DNA of 64,000 bases, taken from assembly GCA_905221605.1 (NCBI GenBank), contig CAJNDS010000019.1:36001-100000 (forward strand), given 5' to 3'. The notes under the pieces are model-generated. The model searched no databases. It saw nothing but the letters and a program-made list of their open reading frames with translations, and was not told the DNA's origin. Below, piece by piece: positions 1 through 9,075 of the stretch. The translations under genes were made by a program, and so were the position numbers. Source of the stretch: Symbiodinium natans (taxonomy: Eukaryota > Sar > Dinophyceae > Suessiales > Symbiodiniaceae). Within the stretch, counting starts at the first letter, position 1. Every line of letters begins with the position of its first letter.

Positions 1-252
1 GCCTTGGGGCCGTGTCCGGGTCGTGACGACGCCACCGTCCTCCTTAGGGCCAAAGTGCCCGCGCTCCGAGAAATTTGTGAGCAGAGCGTGTCTTTTGAGT
101 GCTTGGACAACCAGTTTGTCAAGTCCGCTCAATTTGACGACATGGTGGATTGTGGGGAGGACCTGCGTGAGGTCGCTCTCGAAAGATGCCTGCAGCTTCA
201 GCAGGTAGCGTGCCGACTGGCGTCTGGGGTAGCAAGCCGCGGGGGTGGTTAA
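1..252 (+). CDS. Repeat-borne hypothetical protein, copy 1 (3' part only)
   Basis: An open frame runs from the window edge to a TAA at 250-252. It matches the C-terminal 80 or so codons of the copies at 2,698-3,339, 7,729-8,364 and 9,385-10,020, including the blocks LLRAKVPALREICEQSVS, CLDNQFVKSAQFDDMVD and GEDLREVALERCLQLQQV. It ends in the shared tail GVASRGGG. The 5' half lies outside the window. I do not recognise the family. The predicted protein is hydrophilic and mostly helical, with no visible signal peptide or membrane segment. The 3' flank (CACCCAAGTCGCCCGCGTTGTCC...) is also conserved in every copy, so the whole genomic unit was duplicated, not only the frame. Confidence 0.45.
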   Translation, partial: ALGPCPGRDDATVLLRAKVPALREICEQSVSFECLDNQFVKSAQFDDMVDCGEDLREVALERCLQLQQVACRLASGVASRGGG

Positions 253-1680
253 AGCACCCAAGTCGCCCGCGTTGTCCAAGACATCTGACGGGAGTTTCAC
301 CGGACAATTTCCGTAAGCACTGAACAAATACCGCGCTAAGGGAAATTGCAGGAGCAGCATGTACTAAGCAGGCCCTGCACTCCAGCCGTGGCAAAAGCCC
401 TAAGTCCCCAAACGGTCCTCGAGCTTTAATAATCTTAACCTACGGAAAGGGCTCTGGGCGCGCTGGGTCCTGGTCCCTCGAAGAAACAAGCTTCAGCCAA
501 GCGACAGCTACATGAAGCAGGCGCCGGCGTCTCTGTCGCTCTCGGCGACTTCGCATGCGCGCCAGGTGAATCTTCCCATTTAGGGTTCGGGGAGGGGCGG
601 GGGGGGGGGGTGGCGGGGTTAGGCAGTTTAGGGTTTCGAGCTTTGGGGTGAGGATTAAAGTTTCGGCTTAAGGTTTTGAGGGTTTGGGTGCGTAGCCTTG
701 AGGTTCTGCTGCCGGCCTCGGGGATGGGGGACTATGTAGGCTAGGCTTCGAAAGGGCACCCCCCAAAGCAAAGCACGTTGGACTTGAACCCGTGCCCAGG
801 AACCCTTTCAATTCCTGAGCTCCCAACCCCAGGTCGGTTTAGGATGGTTTAGGGTTTAGGGTTTATAAGGTTTAGGGTTTAGGGTTTAGGGTGATTAACC
901 CGACGGGGCCTCTGTGAGCCATCGAGCTCGACCACCCAGCCTCAAATTCCAAACCCCTACACCCCAACAAAAACTCTACCCTCAGGCGCCTAAGCACTCA
1001 GCCCTGAACCCTAAACCCTAGACCCCAACCCCCTAAACCCTAAACCCTAAACCCTAAATCCTAAACCCCAAACCCCAAACCCCAAACCCTGCCTGAACCA
1101 TCTGAACCCTTGAACCCTACCTCCAGCATCGGATCGTTGTGGGTCGCCCGGGGTGCCATCGCTGCGCCGTTCAGTCAGCGGCCGAGGGGGTGTGGGTTTA
1201 GGGTTGAGGCCAAAAGGGTTTAGGTTTTGGCGGTTGTGGGGTCATGTGGGGTCTAGGTTTGGGCGGTTTGGGGGTTTTAGGGTTTATGAAGCATAACCTG
1301 CTTAGGCTTGTAATAGCATGTTGTGAGGGAATTTGTGCTTATAGGTGTTGAGGTGTACCCCAGAAGCCCTATAACCTCATTCGTACGTAAGCCCGAACGA
1401 GTTTGGGGTTAAGGTATAAAAACCAAATCCTAATCTCGGGTTCTCTATACAAGGAGCCAGAAGCCCGGAACCCTAAACCCCAGCTTGCGGGTCCAGTTTT
1501 GTGTTTCGGGTGCTTTTTTATGGAGCCCGACAATGTTCCCTAAACTGCACCGAAAGGCCCTTGAAAAGCCCTGATATCGGGGGGTGTCCCGTTTTGGCGA
1601 GGGGCCTTGATACAAGGACGCGTGTGCTCGGAAATCGGGATCCCTTTCTTCCGGGCAGGAATCCTAGAAGCTTCCCTTAG
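253..1680. other. Non-coding flank with scattered TTTAGGG/CCCTAAA repeats
   Basis: No supported gene. Positions 253-570 are the 3' flank of repeat copy 1, including a block (about 485-575, CAAGCTTCAGCCAAGCG...TCGGCGACTTCGCA) that recurs near 3,850, 8,750, 10,400 and 12,530. A G run lies at 600-610. Telomere-type heptamers point one way at 840-890 (TTTAGGG) and the other at 1,005-1,090 (CCCTAAA). Confidence 0.7.
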
Positions 1681-1712
1681 CCCTTGGCTGGGCTTAGGAG
1701 TTTAGGGGTTAG

Positions 1713-2066
1713 GGGTCCAATCGGCAAGGTCGACCTTGTCCGACAGAAGCAGGTGATGCAGGCGCTGGGCTACTCGAAGGATGAGGAGCTTCGGCTTAGA
1801 TGTGGGCTAGCAGCTTTTTTTTGTTTTGGGCTTAGAGGGTTTTGGGTGCGGACTTTTTGGTTCAGGGTTTGTCAGGGCTTTTGGGGGTTTAGGCAGCTCG
1901 TGGGGATGTTCGCTATCTGTGTCCCTGCTGCAGGGCCGGATAGGGTTTTATTTTGGCAGATGTTCTGGTGTTTTTCAGAGGCTTTACCAACAGGGGCTGC
2001 AAGTACAGGGTGCAGCAAGTACCCTCAGTGAAAGAGCCTGGCCTGAGCCCTTAAGAGTATTTACAG
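1713..2066 (+). CDS. Two candidate exons of an unrecognised plus-strand gene
   Basis: The first island, 1,713-1,801, begins after a TTAG acceptor and reads GPIGKVDLVRQKQVMQAL then GYSKDEELRLR, ending at a possible GTGGGC donor. The second, 1,979-2,066, follows a strong TGTTTTTCAG acceptor, reads RLYQQGLQVQGAASTLSER then AWPEPLRVFT, and ends at ACAG|GTGTCG. Their phases do not join directly (an in-frame TAG would form), so either an exon between them is missing or one boundary is wrong. The minus strand over 1,984-2,238 is also open. I do not recognise the product. Whether this gene continues into the repeat-borne frame at 2,698 is unknown. Confidence 0.35.
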
Positions 2067-2697
2067 GTGTCGCGGCTCCTTTCTGGTTGTTGGAAATTGT
2101 CTGTTGTGATGGTTGTACCGAGCTCCTTGCTTCGGAAGCCTTGATTGCAATGTCAACATCCCTCCAAATCGGCCTCCGCCTGCTAGCCAGTGCAATTCCC
2201 AAAGGCGAATCCCTACCGTGCTGAACCTTGAAGCACAAACCTTATCAACCCTATAGAGCCCTCAACCGTGCACCCTGTGTGCAGGTGCAGCCGGCCCCTT
2301 CCCGTCGGCAGCCTCGTCCTTCGGACCGTACTGAGGCATAGCTGCAGCCTGGACCTCACGGTGCGAATTGTCATGCTTCAAGATTCATTCAGCCCTCAAC
2401 CCTGAACCTTTCTAGATTTCGGGTGTTTACAGTAGAAAGCAGCTCCACGACTATGCAAGCCATGTCGAGCTTACGCAGCGGCTCAGCCACACAGAGCGGG
2501 CAACATAGTATCTTGAACTGCAGGTTAGGGCTATTTACCTTTGGGTCTCACCTCAGAACAGCTATAGATGCCACTGCCACTGCCGGGGCCAGTGTGGGCC
2601 AGCCACCCTGAAACCCAGATTCCATTTCAAGGGGTTCTCGCGTTTTTAGAGTCACGACGAGTGCCACAGAGCTCCACTCATTTGGGATTCTGACGCC

Positions 2698-3339
2698 ATG
2701 AGGCCCTGCGAAAGGGCCGCTTGCCGCCACTGCGGGCTTCGAGTGGGACTCTTTGGAGTAAACGGGCTCGGCGTTGCGCGGCGCTGGCACGAGGCACGCT
2801 GCTCTTCCCGCTCCACCCCCATTGCCGCCAATGCCTGTCAAGCTACAACCGCACCAGAAGAGACAGCGCCTCCTGAGACGGCCACGGGCAGAGACCTTCT
2901 GCCGCATGTGGACCGGCAAGTGGACATGCAAAACCTCTCAGTGGAGACGATGATACAGACGCTGTACATGACCAGAGAGGACCTCCTCGAACTGCACGCG
3001 GTGAACCCGGAGCTGTGCAAAGAAATATTGAACTATGTGGTGGTCACCTGGCGCCCCGGGGCCTTCTCCGGAGCCCCGCTGCGCCCAGCCTTGGGGCGGG
3101 GTCCGGGTCGTGACGACGCCACTGTCCTCCTTAGGGCCAAAGTGCCCGCGCTCCGAGAAATTCGTGAGCAGAGCGTGTCGCTCGAGTGCTTGGACAACCA
3201 GTTTGTCAAGTCCGCTCAATTTGACGACATGGTGGATGGTGGCGAGGACCTGCGTGAGGTCGCTCTCAAAAGATGCCTGCAGCTTCAGCAGGTAGCGTGC
3301 CGACTTGGGTCCGGGGTAGCAAGCCGCGGGGGTGGTTAA
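2698..3339 (+). CDS. Repeat-borne hypothetical protein, copy 2 (213 codons)
   Basis: ATG at 2,698, TAA at 3,337-3,339. The N-terminal 60 residues hold a Cys/His cluster (CERAACRHC) and a low-complexity linker. A possible alternative start in other copies is MATGRDLLP. The body has conserved blocks LLPHVDRQVDMQNLSVE, MIQTLYMTREDLLELH, NPELCKEILNYVVVTWRPG, LLRAKVPALREI and QFDDMVDGGEDLREVAL. Compared with the copies at 7,729 and 9,385, many body changes are conservative (I/V, D/E, Y/F, L/M), which suggests past selection on protein. I do not recognise the family. It could be one exon of a larger duplicated gene, because conserved non-coding blocks surround it on both sides. Confidence 0.5.
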   Translation: MRPCERAACRHCGLRVGLFGVNGLGVARRWHEARCSSRSTPIAANACQATTAPEETAPPETATGRDLLPHVDRQVDMQNLSVETMIQTLYMTREDLLELHAVNPELCKEILNYVVVTWRPGAFSGAPLRPALGRGPGRDDATVLLRAKVPALREIREQSVSLECLDNQFVKSAQFDDMVDGGEDLREVALKRCLQLQQVACRLGSGVASRGGG

Positions 3340-4302
3340 AGCACCCAAGTCGCCCGCGTTGTCCAAGACATCTGACGGGAGTTTCACCGGACAGGTTCCG
3401 TAAGCACTGAACAAATACCGCGCTAAGGGAAATTGCAGGAGCAGCATGTACTAGGCCTGCACTTCAGCCGGTGCAAGCCCGAAATCCCCAAACGGCCCTC
3501 GAGCTTTAATTGATAACTAGACCATTCAGCCCTGCCGCTGCCTGGAAAGCTCTTCGAATAGGCTCTGACAAAGAAACGCCTACATCAGCCACGAGATGTT
3601 AATCCCAAGCTGACAAAGGGTATTTAATTGCCCCCAACACATGTAGGCTTTCTGACGATTATGGTTAGCTATTGGGGTCCTTGTTCGGGTCTTTATTCAG
3701 TGGTTGGGGTAGTCTAACGACCCTTGTTCAAGACCCTTGAAGCCTAAACCCCAATTCCTGTGAACCCCGTACTCCCTGCAAACCCTAGATGCACGTCTTA
3801 ATTTAACTCCCAAACGCTACAAGCTCCAAAAAATGCTAAAGCCTCTGCTCTCTCAGAGAAACAAGCTTCAGCTAAGCGCCAGCTACATGACCCAGGCGCC
3901 GGCGTCTCTCGCTGTCGCTCTCTCTGTGACTTCGCAGACGCACAAGGTCAGCCTTCCCGTTTGGGGTTTAGGAAGTTCGGGGGATGAGGGGATGGGGGGA
4001 GGTAGGGGGGTAGGCGGTTTAGGGCTTCGAGGTTTGAGTTTTTTATTTTCTCCCGTGGTTTGAGGACTGCAGTTTCGGCTTCAGGTTTCAGGGTTTGGGA
4101 GTGTAGTCTTCAGGGTGTGCTGCTAACCTTGGGATTTGTTCGCTTTTGCATGGCAACGCGCCTCGAAAGTTTACATGTCTCATGTCAAATTCACCGGCTC
4201 AGAAAGCAGCTCCACGACTATGCAGGCCATGTCGAGCTTGTGAAGCGTCGCTCAGCCAGGCACTGCGAGCAAGAGATGGTTAGGGCTGAATTGCCTTGGG
4301 TC

Positions 4303-4960
4303 TCATCCGAGAACAGCTATAGGTCCCTCCACTGCGTGGGGCCAGGGCCAGCCTTCCACAAGTTCCACACAGTTCCACTCAATTGGGGGAGGTCCTCCCT
4401 GCTGATCCCTGCTGATGAACAGCATCTGCGCCATCTCCAGTGCGAGCTCCTTCACGTCCATGTTGCGATCGACCTGTGGCAGCAGGTCTCTGCCAGTGGC
4501 CGTCTCAGCGGTGTCAGGAGGCGCCAAAAGAGGCAGCTCCTGACACCGCAGAGATGGCCAGTGGCAAAGACGCGCTTCTGCAGGTTGATCGCAACGTGGA
4601 CATGAAGGAGCTCTTTTTTCTGGAGAGGATGGTGCAAACTTTGATCATGACCAGGGAGGGCCCCTCAAGCCTCTTGTCCAACTGCAGCGAGCCCGGAGCG
4701 ATGCCGAGGGGTCTTGACGTGACGTGTCCCTAGTGCTTGGACAAGCAGCTGGTGAAGTCTGCTCCGTATGAAATGGTGGATTCTGGCGAGGACCTGCGTG
4801 AGGTCGCCCAGAAGAGATGCGTGCAGCTGCACAAGTCGTGGGGGTGGTTACATCACCCAAGTCTCAAGTCGCCCGTGCTGTCCACGACGTCTGACGGGAG
4901 TTTCACCGGACAAGTTTTCCGAGGTCGAAAGGCCTTTCGGGCCCATCGAAGCGAGATTTA
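4303..4960 (+). pseudogene. Repeat-borne gene, copy 3: fold-back, degenerate
   Basis: The antisense strand reads TAETATGRDLLPQVDRNMDV then KELALEMAQMLFISRD over about 4,400-4,527. The sense strand reads DTAEMASGKDALLQVDRNV then DMKELFF and MVQTLIMTREG over about 4,540-4,655. The two halves are the same piece of the gene in opposite orientation, with a symmetry axis near 4,528.5: GGTGTCAGG at 4,510-4,518 pairs with CCTGACACC at 4,539-4,547, and GAGCTCC at 4,444-4,450 with GGAGCTC at 4,607-4,613. Past 4,735 the sense copy resumes (CLDKQLVKSAPYEMVDSGED), after a TAG. The open frame 4,060-4,605 crosses this hairpin and is not a separate gene. Confidence 0.65.
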
Positions 4961-4974
4961 AACCTAAGTCGGAA

Positions 4975-6128
4975 TGAAAATTAAAAGGCCACTGGCCTCA
5001 TTCGTAGTAAATTGTTTTTTAAATCTAAATTTGCCAATTAAAAGCCGGACCCTATGAAATCCTCTTCTGGGGCCTGCCCGTCCGTAACAAAATCTCACAA
5101 GAGCTTTATATGCAGAGGTTACAGCCTCAGAAATCCTCATCTGGGCTTCCTGCCTATTTTATTGAGAAAATGCTTCTACATAAGAAGCCCACACCCTACG
5201 AAAAGAATTCTATACTTAAAGGCCACACCCTATGAAATCCTCTTCTGGGCCCTCTTAATGAAATTTCAGTAGACTTGTGTCTGATAAAGCCACAGCTTCG
5301 TTCGTAATTAACCCAAGTAAAAAAACATATTAAGAGGCCCAGCCCCAAGACATCCTCTTCTAAGCCTCATTGATTAATACCTATTTAGAACATTTTTGTT
5401 TTTCCCACACCCTGTGAAATCTTTCGCTGGCCCCATTCGTAATGAAACGCAATTTGATTTCATATTGTAAGCCCACACCCTAAGAAATCCTCTTCTGGGC
5501 TTCGTTCGTAATTGAACCCAAGTAAAGCAAGTGTATATTCAGAGGCCAACCCCAGGACATCCTCCTCGCAATGAAACCGAGTTAGAATTCTATATTGCAG
5601 ACCATACCCTATGAAATCCCTTTCTGGCCCCTATTTGTAATGAAGATTAATTAGAATTCTGTATTACAAAGCCACACGCCAAGAAATCCTCATTAGACCT
5701 TCGTTTGTAATTAGACTTATTTTCGATTTGCCAAGATGCTTGTATTAAAAAAAGCCACACCATTCTGGGGCCTGTTCGTAACAGAATCTCGTAAGAAGTT
5801 TATAATGCTAGGTAAGAAGCCCACACCCTAAGAAGTTCTGACCTAGGCTAGGTTCGTATGTAACTCTTGGACAGAAATTTATATCATGAGCCCCCATTCG
5901 TATTTGAATGTACTTACAATTCCATATTTAACCGCTAGACCCTATGAAATCCTCTTCTGGTGCCTATTAGTGAAATGTCAATAGACTTGTATATGATAAA
6001 GCCATAGCTTCGTTAGTAAATTAAACCCAAGTCAAACAAACAAATTAAGAGGCCCCGCCACAAGACATCCTCTTCTAAGCTTCATTGGTTAATACCTATT
6101 TGGAATTCTATTTTGCAGACCACACCCT
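4975..6128. repeat. Degenerate AT-rich satellite (CACACCCT...GAAATCCTCTTCTGG)
   Basis: Head-to-tail units of about 65-80 bp share the core CACACCCTAAGAAATCC, TCTTCTGGGC and TTCGTAAT, separated by AT-rich spacers with AGAATTCTATATT-like text. Units vary strongly in spacing and sequence, so this is an old array. The same array, nearly identical unit by unit, is at 13,637-14,795 and then continues further. It codes for nothing visible. Confidence 0.8.
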
Positions 6129-6139
6129 CATCCCAGAAC

Positions 6140-6182
6140 AGCTATGTATATATATATATATATATATATACATACACATAAA

Positions 6183-6216
<34 letters not shown>

Positions 6217-6217
6217 C

Positions 6218-6249
<32 letters not shown>

Positions 6250-6257
6250 TTATTTAT
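6140..6257. repeat. (TA)n microsatellite inside a repeat copy
   Basis: About 115 bp of TA/TACATA repeats separates CAGAACAGCTATG (6,130) from TCCCGTCGCCGGGGGCC (6,258). In the copies at 2,550 and 11,265 these flanks are joined by CAGCTATAGATCCC or similar, so the tract seems to have grown from the short TATA in that spot. The duplication breakpoint against the satellite lies immediately upstream (6,128). Confidence 0.8.
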
Positions 6258-6399
6258 CCCGTCGCCGGGGGCCACTGGAGGCCAGCCTGAAGCCGAGATT
6301 CCATGCCAAGGGGTTTCTTTTTCGTTTTCAGAGAAAACGGCGAGACCAACCTAGTTCCCACGAAGTTGCACTCATTTGGGGGGAGATACTGAGCGCCAC

Positions 6400-7149
6400 G
6401 AGGCCCTGCGAAAGGGCCGCTTGGGCCGCATTGCCGCCACTGCGGTCGTCGATTCGGACTCTTCGCAGTGAGCGGACTGGGCGTGGTTCGGCGCTTGGAG
6501 GCGAGGTGCTCTTCCCGCTCCGCCATTGCCTGCGCAGAACCAGCTCTACACAGAGATGGCCACAGGCCAAAACCTGCTTCCACAGGTCGATTGCAAGGTG
6601 GACATGAAGGAGCTCTCATTGGAGACCATGATTCAAACTTTGTTCATGGCCAGAGAAGACCTCCTCCAATTGCATGCAGTGAACCCGGAGCTGTGCCGAG
6701 AGGCTTTAGCTCCGGGTTCGCTGTGTGCAGTTGGAGAAGGTCTTCCCTGGTCATGTACAGCGTCTGTATCATCGTCTCCACTGAGAGCTCCGTCAGCTGC
6801 GCCCCACCTATGTGGTGGTAACCTGGCGGCCTCGTCCGGAGCCGTCCGGACCATTTGCAAGCAGAGTGTGTCCTATAGAGTGCTTGGACGATCAACTCGT
6901 GAAGAGCGCTCAGTACGACGAAATGGTGGACTTTGCCGAGGACCTGCGCGAGGTCGCTCTGGAGAGATGCGTGCAGCTTCAGCAGGTAGCACGCCGACTA
7001 GGGTCCGGGGTTGCAAGCCGTGGGGGTTGTTAGATCACCCAAGTCGCCCGTGCTGTCCAAGACATCTGACGGGAGTTTCACCGGGCAAGTTTTGTGTGAG
7101 CACCGAACGACCATTGCGCGAACGAAGTTGCAGAAGCAGCATGTGCTAA
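6400..7149 (+). pseudogene. Repeat-borne gene, copy 4: fold-back, rearranged
   Basis: Sense sequence 6,555-6,700 reads MATGQNLLPQVDCKVDM then KELSLETMIQTLF and MAREDLLQLHAVNPEL. Directly after it, 6,708-6,810 is antisense and reads LTELSVETMIQTLYMTRED then LLQLHTANPEL on the minus strand. The arms share one axis at 6,700: GAACCCGGAGCT at 6,681-6,692 pairs with AGCTCCGGGTTC at 6,708-6,719, and GAGCTCTCA at 6,610 with TGAGAGCTC at 6,782-6,790. The arms differ at several bases, so the antisense piece came from a related copy rather than a perfect self-copy. Sense sequence resumes after about 6,810 but in a shifted frame through 7,033. Confidence 0.65.
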
Positions 7150-7420
7150 GCAGGCCCTGAACATCCCTGAGCCGTCGCACGCCCTGAATCCCGACATGGT
7201 CCTCGAGCTTTAATTTTTAATTAGACCATCAAGCCCAGCCGCTGCCTGAAAAGCTCTTCGAATGGGCTCACAAGCTTCGAGACGCCTAAATCGGCCACGA
7301 ACCCGAAATCCCAAACCGACAAAGCATGTTTGATTGCCCGCAACACATGAGAGTATATAGGCCTTATGACGATCATGGTGAACGATTCAGGTCCTTGTTC
7401 AAGTCCTTGTTGAAGGGTAT
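7150..7420. other. 3' flank of copy 4
   Basis: Shared flank (CTCGAGCTTTAATTTTTAATTAGACC...) as downstream of copies 2, 3 and 7. No gene is supported. The long minus-strand open frame 7,221-7,850 is antisense to conserved plus-strand repeat sequence. Confidence 0.6.
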
Positions 7421-9075
7421 CATTATGGCTCGGCAACCAATTGTGCCAGCCGGAGCAGCGCGCATCAGAGTAGAAGTGACAACAGCGATGGGGTATAGGG
7501 TGTGGCGTTTCATTGGGCTGAAGGTAGCGAAAAGTTTCTTGCAGCGTCTGCGGCTCTGCCACACAGAGCGAGCAACACATTCTGAACTTTGGTCTCATCT
7601 CAGAACAGCTAGAAGTCCAGCCACCCTGAAAACAAGATTCCATTCTAAGGGGTTCTTGCGTTTTTAGAGGCACGGCGAGTTCCATAGTTGTCATAGTTCC
7701 ACTCAGTTGGGGGGGAGTTCTGAGCGCCATGAGGGTCTGTGAAAGGGCCACTTGCCGCCACTGTGGCCGTCGAGTCGGACTGCTTGGAGTGAACGGGCTC
7801 GGCGTGGCACGGCGCTGGCACGAGGCGAGGTGCTCTTCCGCCTCCACCATTGCTTGCGCAGCTCCACCATCGGAAGAGGCAGCGCCTCCTGACCCCGCAG
7901 AGATGGCGACGGGCAGAGACCTGCTCCCCCAAATCGATCGGACTGTGGACGTGAAAAGCCTCTCGCTGGAGGTTATGATTCAAACTCTATTCATGTCCAG
8001 GGACGACCTCCTCGAACTGCACGCGCTGAACCCGGAGCTATTCCGGGAGGTCCTGAACTATGTGGTGGTCACCTGGCGCCCCGGGGCCTTCTCCGGAGCC
8101 CCGCTGCGCCCCGCCCTGGGGCTGGGTCCGGGTCGTGACGACGCCACTGTCCTCCTTAGGGCCAAAGTGCCCGCGCTCCGAGAAATTTGTGAGCAGAGCG
8201 TTTCCCTTGCGTGTTTGGACAACCAGTTTGTCAAGTACGCTCAATTTGACGACATGGTAGATTGTGGCGAAGACCTGCGTGAGGTCGCTCTTGAGAGATG
8301 CCTGCAGCTTCAGCAGGTGGTGTGCCGACTTGGGTCCGGGGTAGCAAGCCGCGGGGGTGGTTAAAGCACCCAAGTCGCCCGCGTTGTCCAAGACATCTGA
8401 CGGGAGTTTCACCGGACAAAGTCCGTGAGCACTGAATTGCCGCCGCGCTAAGGAAATTGCAGAAGCAGCACGATCCCTGAACCGTCACAAGCCCTCAAGC
8501 CCTGAACTGTAGCGAGCCTTTAATGCCCCTTCGAATGGGCTCCGCGTGACACTTGATCCCCAATCATCCCCAATCCACGAGGCATAGTGGATTGCCCTCC
8601 ATGGGCCCTATGAGACTCGACTATTAGGGTCCTTATTTCGGGTCCATTCAGGGCTTGGGGAAACAAGTAACCCAGTAACCCTTGTTCTAGACACTTGAGA
8701 AGCCTAAGCCCAAAACCCTGTCAACGCTCAAGCCTAGTTTTCTGGAAGAAGCAAGCTTCAGCCAAGAGAGCCAAGAGCCAGCTACATGACCCAGGTGCCG
8801 GTGCTTCTGGCCTCTCGCTCTCGGCGACTTCGCAGACACGCAAGGTGAAGCTGGCCGTTGAGCGTTTAGGAAGTTGGGTTTGGGGTGTTCGGTGGTGTTC
8901 GAGCTTTGGGTTGACTTTTTTCCGTGTGTTTTGAGGGTTAAAGGTTTGAGTGCCGAGTCTTCAGGGTCTACTGCCGTCCTTGGGTGTTCCCCTCGCTCTT
9001 GTAGAGCAATGCTAGACAAGTGACCTTAGGAAACATTTTGTATCCTTGTATAACACCTCAAGGAAAGGATTTATC
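7421..9075 (+). repeat. Tandem repeat unit 1 (about 1.66 kb) carrying copy 5
   Basis: The motif CATTATGGCT at 7,421, 9,076 and 10,736 marks successive unit starts 1,655 and 1,660 bp apart. Each unit holds, in order: a short open segment (IVPAGAARIRVEVTTAMG then YRVWRFIGLKVAKSFLQRL), the shared box GATTCCATTCTAAGGGG, the 211-codon frame, its 3' flank, and a TTTAGGG-poor spacer. Units 1 and 2 are nearly identical; the third is broken at 10,925. Confidence 0.88.
7729..8364 (+). CDS. Repeat-borne hypothetical protein, copy 5 (211 codons)
   Basis: Intact ATG (7,729) to TAA (8,362-8,364). N-terminal Cys cluster CERATCRHCGRRVGLLG, then a linker PSEEAAPPDPAEMATGRD, then the conserved body: LLPQIDRTVDVKSLSLE, MIQTLFMSRDDLLELH, NPELFREVLNYVVVTWRPG, LLRAKVPALREICEQSVS and a final GEDLREVALERCLQLQQV. 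It differs from copy 6 at no residue I could find, which fits a very recent duplication. Function unknown. The internal MATGRD methionine is also possible as the start. Confidence 0.5.
   Translation: MRVCERATCRHCGRRVGLLGVNGLGVARRWHEARCSSASTIACAAPPSEEAAPPDPAEMATGRDLLPQIDRTVDVKSLSLEVMIQTLFMSRDDLLELHALNPELFREVLNYVVVTWRPGAFSGAPLRPALGLGPGRDDATVLLRAKVPALREICEQSVSLACLDNQFVKYAQFDDMVDCGEDLREVALERCLQLQQVVCRLGSGVASRGGG

Larger units (their letters stand above)
2238..6128. repeat. Segmental duplication, left copy (3.9 kb)
   Basis: This segment recurs at 10,924-14,795. The left edge (ACCTTATCAACCCTA...) matches 10,930 onward. The right edge (TTTTGCAGACCACACCCT) matches 14,778-14,795, after which the two sequences part. 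Offset is about 8.69 kb at the left end and 8,662 bp over most of the rest, where long stretches are identical (for example 4,060-4,605 and 12,722-13,267). The middle differs: the left copy carries an intact repeat-borne frame at 2,698-3,339, and the right copy carries a rearranged one. Confidence 0.85.

Noticed and set aside
4060-4605. 181-codon plus-strand frame, repeated at 12,722-13,267
   Set aside because: Its second half is antisense to the conserved repeat-borne gene within the fold-back; identity of the two copies is explained by the recent duplication.
4975-6128. CRISPR-like array in the satellite
   Set aside because: Repeats are degenerate, spacers are related to each other, and the context is eukaryotic.
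6085-6354. Ile-Tyr repeat frames
   Set aside because: Translation of the TA tract.
7221-7850. 209-codon minus-strand frame
   Set aside because: Antisense to conserved plus-strand sequence of the tandem unit; the matching frame at 9,012-9,506 is shorter and offers no independent support.
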